Assembly (NCBI GenBank): GCA_024276605.1
Contig: JAJRWX010000009.1
Coordinates: 62,001 to 126,000, forward strand
Direction of reading: 5' to 3'
Source: Planctomycetota bacterium
Lineage (GTDB): Bacteria; Planctomycetota; Phycisphaerae; UBA1845
DNA: 64,000 nt
Shown piece after piece: positions 53,980 through 63,149 of this stretch. How positions within the stretch are numbered: position 1 is the stretch's first letter; every line of letters begins with the position of its first letter. Below the pieces are notes generated by a model that searched no databases, was not told the origin of the DNA, and saw nothing but the letters and a program-made list of their open reading frames with translations. Made by a program: the position numbers and the translations under genes.

Positions 53980-54926
53980 GATGTTAACCTTTGCATGGAA
54001 ACTAGTCGTTCTCTATTTACCTGAAGAAGCTTATACGCAAACTTTTTTGCTATCGACGACATACGACTCTCCGGTACCCTGCACATAATCCCCATGACCT
54101 CTTCATCGTCAATTCCAGCAATTTTTTCAATCCAGACACTCACCGAATCATGAAAATCACGCTGACACTCTCGAACTACGTCAATAGCGGTCATTGGTTT
54201 TGAATCATCTTTTCTGAGGTATAGTGCGGAGCGTGCTTTCGCAGCATAAGCGCTAACCGATTGTCTTTCATCCGATGTTAATAATCGTCTATTGCGATCA
54301 TTATCTGTCAAATGGCTGCCTAAACTAGATGCATGGTCATACGTAGGAGCTAGAGGAGTCGAGAAACCTTTTCCTGTTTGCCAAGTCAATTTTGAAGCCC
54401 AATTCTCGTGATGCCTATCGGTATTACCAATCCAAGCATCAAAAACCAAATATCCTACAAATAAATCTATCGCGGCTCTAATGCTTGTTGGAGGTGTCCA
54501 ATCGATAGGAAGCTGAGTAACATACTTATTTATTATATCAGACACAGCTTCAAATGTATGCGCTGAAACGCGGTATACCTGTTGCTTGGGATAATCGGGA
54601 ACAAAATCTAGTAACCACTCGTTACCATGCACCAAGAGTTCTTTGATCTCATCCGTTTGTCTTAACAGGTTTTTCGAAACTATACCAAGTTGTCCGTCAT
54701 ATTCAGCGAGGTCATATTCCGCATGAGCTAGGCCCATCAACCTCGCCAATTCGCAAGCTACTTTTTCTGCCCAATCTTCACCCGTATTGGGCCTACCCAA
54801 TTTCCAAAGTAAATAATTGAGTTGTTCGTCACGGTACCAAAATTTTCGTTTGCTACCCATTAACTCATCAGCATCGGCAGCATCCTTTGGGACATGAATG
54901 ATCTTGTACTCGTCGTGCGTCGTCAT
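53976..54926 (-). CDS. HipA-like (HipT/CtkA-type) serine/threonine kinase
   Basis: The 316-residue chain matches the HipA C-terminal kinase core without its N-terminal subdomain. Visible elements are EDWAEKVACELARLMGLAHAEYDLAEYDGQLGIVSKNLL, the catalytic motif FDAWIGNTDRHHENWASKL (Asp170, Asn175) and the DFG-like metal site LAPTYDHASSLG (Asp197). HipA kinases phosphorylate aminoacyl-tRNA synthetases and stop growth; HipT targets TrpRS. The target here is unknown. It begins eight bases after the hutU stop, with TGAGG as ribosome site, and overlaps the HIRAN gene. The two genes appear AT-richer than their neighbours by eye, suggesting acquisition by transfer. No HipB-like regulator gene was seen. 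Confidence 0.82.
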   Translation of the reverse strand: MTTHDEYKIIHVPKDAADADELMGSKRKFWYRDEQLNYLLWKLGRPNTGEDWAEKVACELARLMGLAHAEYDLAEYDGQLGIVSKNLLRQTDEIKELLVHGNEWLLDFVPDYPKQQVYRVSAHTFEAVSDIINKYVTQLPIDWTPPTSIRAAIDLFVGYLVFDAWIGNTDRHHENWASKLTWQTGKGFSTPLAPTYDHASSLGSHLTDNDRNRRLLTSDERQSVSAYAAKARSALYLRKDDSKPMTAIDVVRECQRDFHDSVSVWIEKIAGIDDEEVMGIMCRVPESRMSSIAKKFAYKLLQVNRERLVSMQRLTS

Positions 54927-54934
54927 GGAACGCC

Positions 54935-56611
54935 TCAGGAGTGTCCGGGGATATGAACCCCGCGCTGCTTGGCAATGTCTTCAGCCTTTTCATAACCCGC
55001 ATCAACATGCCGAATGACGCCCATAGCTGGGTCTGCGGTGAGAACTCGTTGTAATCGGGCTGCCGCTTCTGGGGTACCGTCAGCGACGATGACTTGTCCG
55101 GCATGAATCGCGTAGCCAATACCCACACCGCCACCGTGATGGACGGAAACCCAACTCGCCCCGCAAGCCGTGTTGACCAGCGCGTTAAGAATCGGCCAGT
55201 CTGCAATGGCATCCGAGCCATCTTTCATACCCTCAGTCTCACGATTCGGCGAAGCGACGCTACCACAATCCAAATGATCACGACCAATAACGATCGGTGC
55301 GGTAATCTCACCACGAGCCACTAAATCATTAAACACCAAGCCCATTTTCGCCCGCTCACCATAGCCAAGCCAACAGATGCGTGCCGGCAATCCTTGAAAA
55401 GCTACCCGCTCACCAGCCAAGCGAATCCAACGACAGAGGTGCTGGTTTTCGGGAAAAGTCTCCAGAATCGCCCTGTCCGTGCGTTTAATATCATCCGGGT
55501 TGCCGGATAGTGCTACCCAGCGGAACGGACCCTGCCCTTCGCAAAACAAGGGGCGAATGAACAACGGCACGAAACCAACGATATCGAACGCATCCTCTAC
55601 ACCAACAAGCTTGGCCTGACCACGGATATTATTGCCGTAATCAAACGTCATGGCACCGCGCTGTTGCATCTCGAGCATCGCACGAACATGCTCACCCATC
55701 GTGCGCATGGATTCGGTGATGTATCGATCGGGATCGGTGCGACGCAACTTTTTCGCCTCGCTAAAACTCATCCCATTAGGCACATAACCATCGAGCGCAT
55801 CATGAGCAGAAGTCTGATCCGTCAGTATATCCGGTGTCATATCTCGCTGGTTAAGATCGGATAACACATCCGCACAATTGCCTAGCAGCCCAACTGACAA
55901 CGGCTGATTCGCAGCTACCGCATCCATCACCCACTTGATGGCCTCATCCAAATTGTCCGTCCACTTATCAAGATAGCGCGTGCGGATGCGCCGCTCGATG
56001 CGGGCCTTATCAACTTCAACGCACAAACATACGCCTTCATTCATCGTCACGGCTAAAGGCTGGGCACCGCCCATACCGCCAAGCCCGCCGGTCAGCACCC
56101 ATTTCCCCTTCAACGAACCGCTGAAATGCTGACGGGCCGCTGAACCGAAAGTCTCATAAGTACCCTGCAAAATGCCTTGCGTACCAATATAAATCCAACT
56201 ACCCGCCGTCATCTGCCCATACATCGTAAGCCCCAAAGCTTCGAGTTTACGGAACTCGTCCCAGTTCCCCCAATGAGGTACGAGCATAGAATTTGAGATG
56301 AGCACACGCGGCGCGTCCGGGTGCGTGTTCACCACACCAACCGCCCGACCGGATTGCACAAGTAACGTTTCGTCGTTTTCAAGCTGCTTCAAAGCAGCAA
56401 CGATGCGATCAAAATCCGGCCAGGATCGCGCAGCTTTGCCACTTCCACCATACACAATCAGCTCCGCCGGGTTCTCCGCAACGTCAGGATCGAGGTTGTT
56501 CATCAGCATGCGCATAGCGGCTTCTTGCTGCCAACCTTTACAACTCAGCGTCGAGCCGTGCGGCGCTCGAATGGTTCGAGATGAAGTTTGTGACGATGTA
56601 GCAACTGTCAT
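54935..56611 (-). CDS. hutU: Urocanate hydratase
   Basis: Urocanase converts urocanate to imidazolonepropionate in histidine breakdown, using bound NAD. The ATG at 56611 gives 558 residues, the normal length. Diagnostic phrases are [90 protein letters not shown], the active-site region with [20 protein letters not shown] and [35 protein letters not shown] toxin-like kinase gene follows it by eight bases. Other hut genes (hutH, hutI) are not in the window, so its pathway partners must lie elsewhere. Confidence 0.97.
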   Translation of the reverse strand: MTVATSSQTSSRTIRAPHGSTLSCKGWQQEAAMRMLMNNLDPDVAENPAELIVYGGSGKAARSWPDFDRIVAALKQLENDETLLVQSGRAVGVVNTHPDAPRVLISNSMLVPHWGNWDEFRKLEALGLTMYGQMTAGSWIYIGTQGILQGTYETFGSAARQHFSGSLKGKWVLTGGLGGMGGAQPLAVTMNEGVCLCVEVDKARIERRIRTRYLDKWTDNLDEAIKWVMDAVAANQPLSVGLLGNCADVLSDLNQRDMTPDILTDQTSAHDALDGYVPNGMSFSEAKKLRRTDPDRYITESMRTMGEHVRAMLEMQQRGAMTFDYGNNIRGQAKLVGVEDAFDIVGFVPLFIRPLFCEGQGPFRWVALSGNPDDIKRTDRAILETFPENQHLCRWIRLAGERVAFQGLPARICWLGYGERAKMGLVFNDLVARGEITAPIVIGRDHLDCGSVASPNRETEGMKDGSDAIADWPILNALVNTACGASWVSVHHGGGVGIGYAIHAGQVIVADGTPEAAARLQRVLTADPAMGVIRHVDAGYEKAEDIAKQRGVHIPGHS

Positions 56612-56770
56612 GGCGATGATTCCGTTTTGATAGATCACATGGCGATTCTAAAGACAACAAGAGATATTATAGGTGAGCATACACCCTTCAGGCAACTCAT
56701 GCCCAACCCCATGTAACGAAGGGCATTGATTAGTTAATGAAAATGGTTTAGCAAGAAGAAATGCGCGCTG

Positions 56771-57562
56771 CTAACCCGCTGTTGATTCAAGATCGCTCTT
56801 ATCGACGCGTCCAGCATCATGCTGAGGAGGAGGCGACAGGCTCGCTACGTCACTTTGATCATTCAGATCTAAATGGGAACCGATAAGCCTGACGCGAAAC
56901 CGCGCATCGCCAACTTGCAGCTTATCCTTATCCTCGAGAATTCTAAATATCACCCGCTCACTATTAACTAGCGTGCCATTGTGCGAACACAAATCCACGA
57001 CGGCTGGTCGTCCGAAGTATTGTATCAACAAAGCATGTACACGCGACACGCGTCGATCGTCGATGTGAATATCACTACCATTACGCCTACCGATGATACA
57101 CACCACCCGATTGGGCTGAAGAATTCTTCTCGAGTCAAGATGCTCAAGCGCCACGACCAATGGTTCCGGTTCCAACCCGAACTGATGAACCCCGGAATCA
57201 ATGTCATGATCTTCCGATTGCGTAATATCAACACGAAACACCCATTGTCCTACCCTCAACATATCGCCGTCGGTAAGCTCCTCGTGCTCCATCTTCAGGT
57301 CGTTTAGCAACGTACCATGTTTAGAAAGCAAATCTATGGCATACACATGTTCACCATTGTTTATAATCGCTACGTGGAGAGATGATACCTTGCGATGTGG
57401 CAATACGATTTTACAACTCGACTGTGATCCAATCGTCGTGACCAACCGACGGCATGGAATGTCGATTTTCTCAGCCGAGCCTTCGACGACCTTCAAAGTC
57501 ACCTGTGGGGCTGACGTCGCAGCGATGGGTATCGGTTCAGATGTCATAACAGCACCGAGCAA
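56771..57562 (-). CDS. Protein with two FHA domains
   Basis: The ribosome site GGAGGGAGG lies six bases before TTG 57562, which I take as the start; ATG 57547 is the nearest alternative. The product of about 263 residues has two forkhead-associated domains: first TTIGSQSSCKIVLPHRKVSSLHVAII...IDLLSKHGTLLND, second CIIGRRNGSDIHIDDRRVSRVHALLI...VDLCSHNGTLVNS. Each keeps the GR/GS, SxxH and N-G motifs that bind phosphothreonine, although in the first the SxxHGT part replaces NGT with HGT. It has no catalytic domain or membrane segment. It probably acts in phospho-dependent assembly. Serine/threonine kinases other than the HipA-like one are not nearby. Confidence 0.88.
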   Translation of the reverse strand: MLGAVMTSEPIPIAATSAPQVTLKVVEGSAEKIDIPCRRLVTTIGSQSSCKIVLPHRKVSSLHVAIINNGEHVYAIDLLSKHGTLLNDLKMEHEELTDGDMLRVGQWVFRVDITQSEDHDIDSGVHQFGLEPEPLVVALEHLDSRRILQPNRVVCIIGRRNGSDIHIDDRRVSRVHALLIQYFGRPAVVDLCSHNGTLVNSERVIFRILEDKDKLQVGDARFRVRLIGSHLDLNDQSDVASLSPPPQHDAGRVDKSDLESTAG

Positions 57563-57892
57563 GCGTAGCCTCCCTCCTGCAATCACGGAACCCCAACAAA
57601 AGACTTGGCGATAACCAAACTCTCGTCGGCTAAAGCGCTCTCACTTCCCAGCCAGCGTCGCATTTAAGAAATAAAAAAATACATCTAAATCTCAAGCGCC
57701 ACTGAAAAAAAGAGCCAAACCCCCAGCACATACATTATATGGCGTAGGTATCCGCGATTCCAGCTATTTCAAGAGAAACTAACCGTACTTTCGTTGTTGT
57801 CGGTATACAATCGGGGCGGAATGAGTTGATTAGGCGAAAGAACTCCGTCATGCGGGTGTCACTACTGGTAAGCCGCTATCGTGGCTTAGCCA
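57563..57892. other. Intergenic with 3' hairpin
   Basis: The 330-bp gap lies upstream of the FHA gene and downstream of the TPR gene, both on the minus strand. A hairpin (TAAGCCGC 57869-57876, GTGGCTTA 57881-57888, loop TATC) starts four bases after the TPR gene stop, with no T run. No gene was recognised. Confidence 0.4.
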
Positions 57893-58510
57893 TCACTTGG
57901 CATCCAGTTGAAGAAATTCGACCATATACTGATCATAGGCATCCTGCCCAGCCGGCGAACTCAAAGATAGACCTAACTCATTGATGACCTTAGTCCCCAT
58001 GCCAATCCATTCCTGCCAACACACCTGACAGACATGCTCGGAAAGTTTGATCCCCAGTTCACCCTTGAAGGGCGCTTTTTCGAGTTTCTGGTCAGGTCGG
58101 CCACACCGCGAACAGGAAAAGCCATCGATGGCAGGTCCACTGCCGGTAGATGGTGCCTTGGACGTAACTTCTTTCATAACCGCCGGAATAGGTGCTCCCC
58201 AGTCGCGTAGCATATTTATCATTGAATCGCGCGGCATGACATCACCCTGCACATCCGCCACTGCGATACCCTTGTTGATAACTTCAATCGCCCTGTCGCG
58301 CTGGCCCGCGCCATCTGCCGCTTCACCAAGTAGTTGGTAAGCTTTGCTCATGATGGGCTTGAGTTGTATCACCCGCTCCAATGAAATCATCGCCTCGGCG
58401 AATTGCCCGGCTTCAATCAGTGCCTTACCCAAGCTAAAGTGCCCCAGCTCATTGTCCGGGTCTGCCTCTGCCATTTGCTTAAACTGTTGAATACGCTGAT
58501 CCACGCTCAT
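57893..58510 (-). CDS. TPR - zinc ribbon - YggX-like fusion protein
   Basis: The 205-residue product has TPR repeats (residues 8-90: PDNELGHFSLGKALIEAGQFAEAMISLERVIQLKP and SKAYQLLGEAADGAGQRDRAIEVINKG). Next is a CxxC pair (FSCSRCGRPD) and a domain resembling the Fe(2+)-trafficking protein YggX: FKGELGIKLSEHVCQVCWQEWIGMGTKVINELGLSLSSPAGQDAYDQYMVEFL. YggX proper is about 90 residues with PGELG, INE and M-x-x-FL at the same spacing. The second CxxC (CQVC) within the YggX part would complete a zinc or iron site with the first. It may link iron or zinc handling to a protein complex; cytoplasmic. The role of YggX is itself not fully settled. Confidence 0.78.
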   Translation of the reverse strand: MSVDQRIQQFKQMAEADPDNELGHFSLGKALIEAGQFAEAMISLERVIQLKPIMSKAYQLLGEAADGAGQRDRAIEVINKGIAVADVQGDVMPRDSMINMLRDWGAPIPAVMKEVTSKAPSTGSGPAIDGFSCSRCGRPDQKLEKAPFKGELGIKLSEHVCQVCWQEWIGMGTKVINELGLSLSSPAGQDAYDQYMVEFLQLDAK

Positions 58511-58599
58511 TTATTGCTCTCTTTCCGAACAACCTATAGTTCCATAAACTCAAGCTAAGGATTGTATCTCATCAACGATCAAGGTCTAGCGGGAAGGCC

Positions 58600-59787
58600 C
58601 TAATGACGAAGAAAAAACTCCAGCAACTCATAACCGGGGTCTATCTGTAGATCGCTGACTCGTGCATTAACTTCAGAAAACGGTCGGTGAAGCACCGGAT
58701 GGATCAGATGACCTGCTAGGCAAAAAGGCGGCGGCGTCATCGAATGTACTCGGCTATCGACCAGCGTGGGATGATCCGGAGCGACCATGATGCGCCATTG
58801 ATCAAAGCTACGCAGCTTATCCAACAGTGGACCGACGATATGCGCGTCTATCTGCTCAATAGCAGCCACCTTAGCCGCAGCATCTCCCTGGTGCCCTGCT
58901 TCATCCGGTGCTTCAATATGCACAATGACGAGGTCGTGCGTATCAACGGCTTCAACCGCAGCAGCACCTTTGGCCACGTAGTCCGTATCTAAATAACCCG
59001 TCGCACCAGCCACATCGAGCACCGTAAGCCCTGCACACGTAGCCATACCACGAATCAAATCAACCGCCGCGATGCACGCACCGCTTATGCCAAAGCGCTT
59101 GGTCAATGGTTCCAGACTAACAGACCGACCGCATCCCCATAGCCAAATGTCGGTGACGGGGTTTTCGCCCAAGTCGCGCCGCACCTTGTTGACTTCATGC
59201 TCTGCCAAAATCTCATGGACCCGGGCCATGAGATCGACCAAGACGTTCGCCCCTTTTCCCCTGGGAACATGCTTGGATACTGCTTGGTCGGGTATATCGT
59301 GCGGCGGTGTGCAATGAGCTTTCATCCCGTCCATATCGCCGACCACCATTAAATGGCGATAAGAAACGCCTGCATGAAAACTGCACCGCGTATCGCCAAG
59401 CTGCTTGTTTAGATCACAGATGAGTTGACGTGCCTCACAATCGCCAATGTGCCCAGCCGTATAATCCTCCATCAAGCCATCTACGATAGTGACAAAATTA
59501 CAACGAAAAATGAGTTGATCCGACGCAACAGCCACGCCACGATAAACCGCTTCCAAAGGCGCTCGACCGGTATAACAGGTATGCGGGTCATACCCCAACA
59601 GCGACAAGGTAGCTACGTCACTACCGGGCGTGAACCCCTCCGGCACGGTCACCACACACCCTTGTCGACCATGACTGGATATCCAATCGATATGCGGCGT
59701 CGCAGCTGCTGCCAACGGCGTTAGATCATGCAGAGCGGACACCGGTTCATCCGCCGCGCCATCAGGTATAACAATGACAAACTTCAT
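58600..59787 (-). CDS. apgM: Cofactor-independent phosphoglycerate mutase, archaeal type (ApgM)
   Basis: The enzyme interconverts 3- and 2-phosphoglycerate in glycolysis. The 395-residue product has the ApgM pattern MKFVIVIPDGAADEP, LTPLAAAATPHIDWISSHG, the nucleophile Ser in GFTPGSDVATLSLLGYDP, YTGRAPLEAVYRGV, LIFRCNFVTI, SYRHLMVVGD, HCTPPHDIPDQ, CAGLTVLDVAGATGYLDTDY, the metal site DLVIVHIEAPDEAGHQGDAAAKVAAIEQIDAHIVGPLL and MVAPDHPTL. This family is common in archaea and found in several deep bacterial lineages. The start is ATG 59787 with a weak ribosome site. It is about 90 bp after the stop of priA on the same strand. Confidence 0.94.
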   Translation of the reverse strand: MKFVIVIPDGAADEPVSALHDLTPLAAAATPHIDWISSHGRQGCVVTVPEGFTPGSDVATLSLLGYDPHTCYTGRAPLEAVYRGVAVASDQLIFRCNFVTIVDGLMEDYTAGHIGDCEARQLICDLNKQLGDTRCSFHAGVSYRHLMVVGDMDGMKAHCTPPHDIPDQAVSKHVPRGKGANVLVDLMARVHEILAEHEVNKVRRDLGENPVTDIWLWGCGRSVSLEPLTKRFGISGACIAAVDLIRGMATCAGLTVLDVAGATGYLDTDYVAKGAAAVEAVDTHDLVIVHIEAPDEAGHQGDAAAKVAAIEQIDAHIVGPLLDKLRSFDQWRIMVAPDHPTLVDSRVHSMTPPPFCLAGHLIHPVLHRPFSEVNARVSDLQIDPGYELLEFFLRH

Positions 59788-59874
59788 GGATCAATTCTTC
59801 GCACAAGGCAGACAACCCTACACTAATGATCTTAATGGCCCGAGCATCGCCCGACCAGACGATCTATTGACGTT

Positions 59875-62175
59875 CTAAGAAAATGAAACCGGATCAACAT
59901 CCACAACCAATGATTTCGCCTTGGAAAATAAACACTTCTGCTCACGAAGCACGCCCATCAATTTGCGTAAATCCGTCGCATGAGTTGTACGAACAATCAC
60001 TTCATAGCGATACATGTTGCGTAAGCGAGCCATCGCACAAACGTTTGGCCCTAACACACCGGCACCGGCTAATGCCAAAGTAGATAGCACTTCCTGAATA
60101 CGCCGCACAACCACATCAGCCTCATCCCTGGCTATCTCCTCACGCGGATGCGATAACACCAAACGCACAATTCGGGCAAACGGCGGCAGACCCGCTCGAC
60201 GTCGCACGGCTAATTCGTTTTCGGCGAACGATTCGAAGTCATGATGTAGCGCGAAACGCATAGCCGGCAATTCGGGCATGGTTGTCTGGACCACCACTTG
60301 CGCACCACTCTCGGCGCGTCCCGCACGACCGGCGACTTGGGTCACAAGCTGGAAAAGTCGCTCATTCACGCGAAAATCCGAGGCATAACTCGTCGGGTCC
60401 GCATCCACCACGCCGACAAAACGAACATGGGGAAAGTCCAGCCCCTTGGCTATCATTTGCGTACCGATCAACACGTCTATCTCCCGATCCTGAAACTGCT
60501 TTATAATGCGCTCATATTCACGGCGATGCGTCATGGTATCGCTATCGACACGGGCAATTTTTGCATCGGAGAAAAAGCCGCGCACATCATCCTCTAATCG
60601 TTGTGTGCCAAAACCAACCTGCTGAAGCAACTGACCGCAAGTTGGATTCATGCAATGCGTAGGAATGGGCGTGCGTAAGTTACAATAATGACAACGACAC
60701 TGCTTCGACGGGGCATGTACGACCATACCCACCTGACAATTAGGACACATCACGCGCGATTTACACGTCGGACAAAATACGCGATACGCAAACCCTCTAC
60801 GATTAAGCAGCATCATAGCCTGTTGTTTGCGATCTAGTGTCTCACCAAGTAACCGATGCATCGAACGCGATAGCAATACCGGCTGTTTACATTCCGCCCA
60901 TTCATCGCGCATGTCGATCACATGGATTTTGGGAAGCGACAGCGACATGACACGACTTGGCAATACTTGCAAATGATAATCTTGGCGCGTGCGGGCGTGG
61001 TGATAAGTTTCCAGCGATGGGGTCGCGGACCCCAGCACAATGGGAATGCGGTGCAAATTGGCCCGCATGATCGCTACGTCACGCACATGGAAACGCGGCG
61101 TTTGCAGGTTCTTATAGCTGGGTTCCTGCTCCTCATCCACACAGATCAAACCAAGATTCGGACATGGCACAAACACGGCGCTGCGCGTACCGATCACCAC
61201 CTTCTTATCCCCCGTCGCCACCCGTCGCCACATAATCGACCGCTGCGAGCCGGTTAACCCGCTATGAAAAAGCGCCACATCGGGTAACCGTTGCGTGAGA
61301 CGCGAAACCAACTGCGTCGTCAGCACAATCTCCGGTACGAGAAGGATTGCCTGTTGACCGGCAGCTAGTGCTCGACGTATGGCGTGGATATAGACTTCCG
61401 TCTTACCGCTACCACTGACGCCATACAACAGCATCACACCAAAACTGCCGCGCTGCGCCATCTTCTCGATTTGATCACAGGCTGCCCGCTGGTCCGCATT
61501 GAGCGAAAAATCCGGATCAATTGGTTCGATCACTACATCGTCCGGCTTGGGCATTTCCTTGCGTATTTCAAGCGACACCCAGCCACACTTCACCAGTGCA
61601 GACAATACGCTTGCCCCAGCACCCACCTCCCGCAGCAACACATCCACCGACATCGGTTCTTGAGCTTGTTGTAATGTATCGAGTATCGCCCGACGTTTAG
61701 GACTCAAACGCCCCGGCTGCTGTACAATTTTCTCTAACGGCGTCACCAACTTGGCATAACGAACAGTAAGCAGACCGGACTCTTTCCGAACCGCCTCCGG
61801 GAGCATCGCTTTAAGTGCAAGCCCCCACGAGCACGCATAATGAAGCCCGATCTGTCGCCCTAAAGCTACGAGTTTTTCACTGAGGAAACTTCGGTCGTCT
61901 ACGCACTGCCCGATGGGGCGTAAGGTTGAGTCCCAAATCTTATGGTCCAGCCCGACAATAAATCCCTCGACTTCTCGTGCACGCTTGCCGATCTGTACGA
62001 GTACACGCTGACCAATCTCTATCGCCTCTGCTAATTCCTCATACACACAGAAGTTGTGCGTTTTTTCCGTCGAAAGAATCGGCGCAACTTCAGCCACCAG
62101 CCCCTCACGCTGCTGACCCTGCTCAACCCAGAGGAATTCACTCGATTGGGATATAATTGAAGAATCACCAGCCAT
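59875..62175 (-). CDS. priA: Primosomal replication-restart helicase PriA
   Basis: PriA binds stalled forks and loads the replicative helicase. The ATG at 62175, with AAGGCG six bases upstream, is preferred over GTG 62193 and gives 766 residues. The N-terminal DNA-binding domain (HNFCVYEELAEAIEIGQRVLVQIGKRAREVEGFIVG) is followed by Walker A LLYGVSGSGKTEVY, the Walker B-like DEEQEPSYK, the PriA phrase QTPRFHVRDVAIMRA, the zinc-binding repeats FCPTCKSRVMCPNCQVGM and CRCHYCNLRTP...CMNPTCGQ, and GTQMIAKGLDFPHVRFVGVVDAD. Helicase motif VTQVAGRAGRA is also present. The length is normal. It lies downstream of the sigma factor operon. Confidence 0.96.
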   Translation of the reverse strand: MAGDSSIISQSSEFLWVEQGQQREGLVAEVAPILSTEKTHNFCVYEELAEAIEIGQRVLVQIGKRAREVEGFIVGLDHKIWDSTLRPIGQCVDDRSFLSEKLVALGRQIGLHYACSWGLALKAMLPEAVRKESGLLTVRYAKLVTPLEKIVQQPGRLSPKRRAILDTLQQAQEPMSVDVLLREVGAGASVLSALVKCGWVSLEIRKEMPKPDDVVIEPIDPDFSLNADQRAACDQIEKMAQRGSFGVMLLYGVSGSGKTEVYIHAIRRALAAGQQAILLVPEIVLTTQLVSRLTQRLPDVALFHSGLTGSQRSIMWRRVATGDKKVVIGTRSAVFVPCPNLGLICVDEEQEPSYKNLQTPRFHVRDVAIMRANLHRIPIVLGSATPSLETYHHARTRQDYHLQVLPSRVMSLSLPKIHVIDMRDEWAECKQPVLLSRSMHRLLGETLDRKQQAMMLLNRRGFAYRVFCPTCKSRVMCPNCQVGMVVHAPSKQCRCHYCNLRTPIPTHCMNPTCGQLLQQVGFGTQRLEDDVRGFFSDAKIARVDSDTMTHRREYERIIKQFQDREIDVLIGTQMIAKGLDFPHVRFVGVVDADPTSYASDFRVNERLFQLVTQVAGRAGRAESGAQVVVQTTMPELPAMRFALHHDFESFAENELAVRRRAGLPPFARIVRLVLSHPREEIARDEADVVVRRIQEVLSTLALAGAGVLGPNVCAMARLRNMYRYEVIVRTTHATDLRKLMGVLREQKCLFSKAKSLVVDVDPVSFS

Positions 62176-62196
62176 CGCTAACGCCTTGAACACACG

Positions 62197-62219
62197 AAAA
62201 CACTAGCGTAAGCGCTAGT
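62197..62219 (-). terminator. Candidate terminator of the sigma factor operon
   Basis: On the minus strand ACTAGCG (62219-62213), loop CTTA and CGCTAGT form a perfect 7-bp stem followed by a short T run (TTTT after a G). The stop of the DUF6768-like gene lies within the stem. Confidence 0.55.
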
Positions 62220-62592
62220 CTTTGATACGACCAGCGAGCCGGGCGATTTGCAATTCAAGACGTTTAATTTCGCGCATTAACGCGTTTTTATTGAGTTCCA
62301 TCCAGAACCACACCTTCATCATCGTCACAGCCGAAAAACATACTAGGCACGCTCCCGCCCACATCAGCAGGTCGCGGGGGTCTTCAACTCGGAAGAATCG
62401 TATGGCCGACAGAATACCCAGCACCATGAAAACGATCGTCCAAAAAATGGTCAAATAAACCAGCCAACGATGCTTGCCTCGAAAAGTCTCCATGACCATC
62501 TCAAACATGGATAGCTCACCACCAAAATCTTCGAAAATCTCGGCATCCTCTTTTCGCAAAGCTTCACGTATTTTGTCATCGAGTTCGTTCAT
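62215..62592 (-). CDS. DUF6768-like membrane protein coupled to a sigma factor
   Basis: The 125-residue product starts at an ATG that overlaps the sigma factor stop (ATGA), with AAGGATGG upstream. The N-terminus is a charged helical part (MNELDDKIREALRKEDAEIFEDFG), then two membrane helices (WLVYLTIFWTIVFMVLGIL and DLLMWAGACLVCFSAVTMM), then a C-terminal amphipathic part (MELNKNALMREIKRLELQIARLAG). The chain resembles DUF6768 proteins, which are commonly coupled with ECF sigma factors. It may hold the sigma factor at the membrane or modulate it, but it lacks the zinc-binding motif of classical anti-sigma factors. Role inferred. Confidence 0.75.
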   Translation of the reverse strand: MNELDDKIREALRKEDAEIFEDFGGELSMFEMVMETFRGKHRWLVYLTIFWTIVFMVLGILSAIRFFRVEDPRDLLMWAGACLVCFSAVTMMKVWFWMELNKNALMREIKRLELQIARLAGRIKD

Positions 62593-63149
62593 GATTCCAT
62601 CCTTTCCAACGTCTGCTTGAGTTGATGTCTTGCGTGAAACAAGCGCGACTTCACGGTTCCTACCGGCACATCCAACACACGAGCGATCTCAGCTAATCCC
62701 ATCTCATCAAGATAATGAAGTGAAAGGATCACCCGTTGATCACTCGGCAACTTAGCCATCGCATCGCGTAACAATGTCACTTCGTTCGCCGAGTTATTTT
62801 CACTCGACGTTTCATCAGCCTCTAACCTAGCCGCTTCACGTAACTCTTTCGCCACCTTCCGCTGCAAAACGCGTCGCCTGGTCCAGTCGGCGCATTTATA
62901 TCGCACAATACGGTAAGCCCACGATCGAAAGCGCGCCGGGTCATCGAGTCGTCTAAGACCTCGAACAATAGCTAGCCACGCTTCCTGCGTAACATCTCGC
63001 ATAGCCTCTCGATCCGCCGTCCATCGCCACGCCAGTCGACCAAATCGCGGCTGCCATCGCGCAATCAACATCTTCAGCGACTCACCATCACCCTCCTGGC
63101 ACTGCAACACCAGCAACTCATCCTGGATGTCTTCCGGTGTCCTACTCAT
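62589..63149 (-). CDS. ECF-type RNA polymerase sigma factor
   Basis: The 186-residue product has region 2 (EGDGESLKMLIARWQPRFGRLAWRWTADREAMRDVTQEAWLAIVRGLRRLDDPARFRSWAYRIVRYKCADWTRRR) and region 4 (DAMAKLPSDQRVILSLHYLDEMGLAEIARVLDVPVGTVKSRLFHARHQLKQTLE), with the helix-turn-helix in LAEIARVLDVPVGTVKSRLFHAR. It directs RNA polymerase to a specific regulon. The gene opens a coupled operon with the DUF6768-like membrane protein. No promoter matching an autoregulated consensus could be picked out upstream. The gap to the divergent gltX is about 287 bp. Confidence 0.94.
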   Translation of the reverse strand: MSRTPEDIQDELLVLQCQEGDGESLKMLIARWQPRFGRLAWRWTADREAMRDVTQEAWLAIVRGLRRLDDPARFRSWAYRIVRYKCADWTRRRVLQRKVAKELREAARLEADETSSENNSANEVTLLRDAMAKLPSDQRVILSLHYLDEMGLAEIARVLDVPVGTVKSRLFHARHQLKQTLERMES

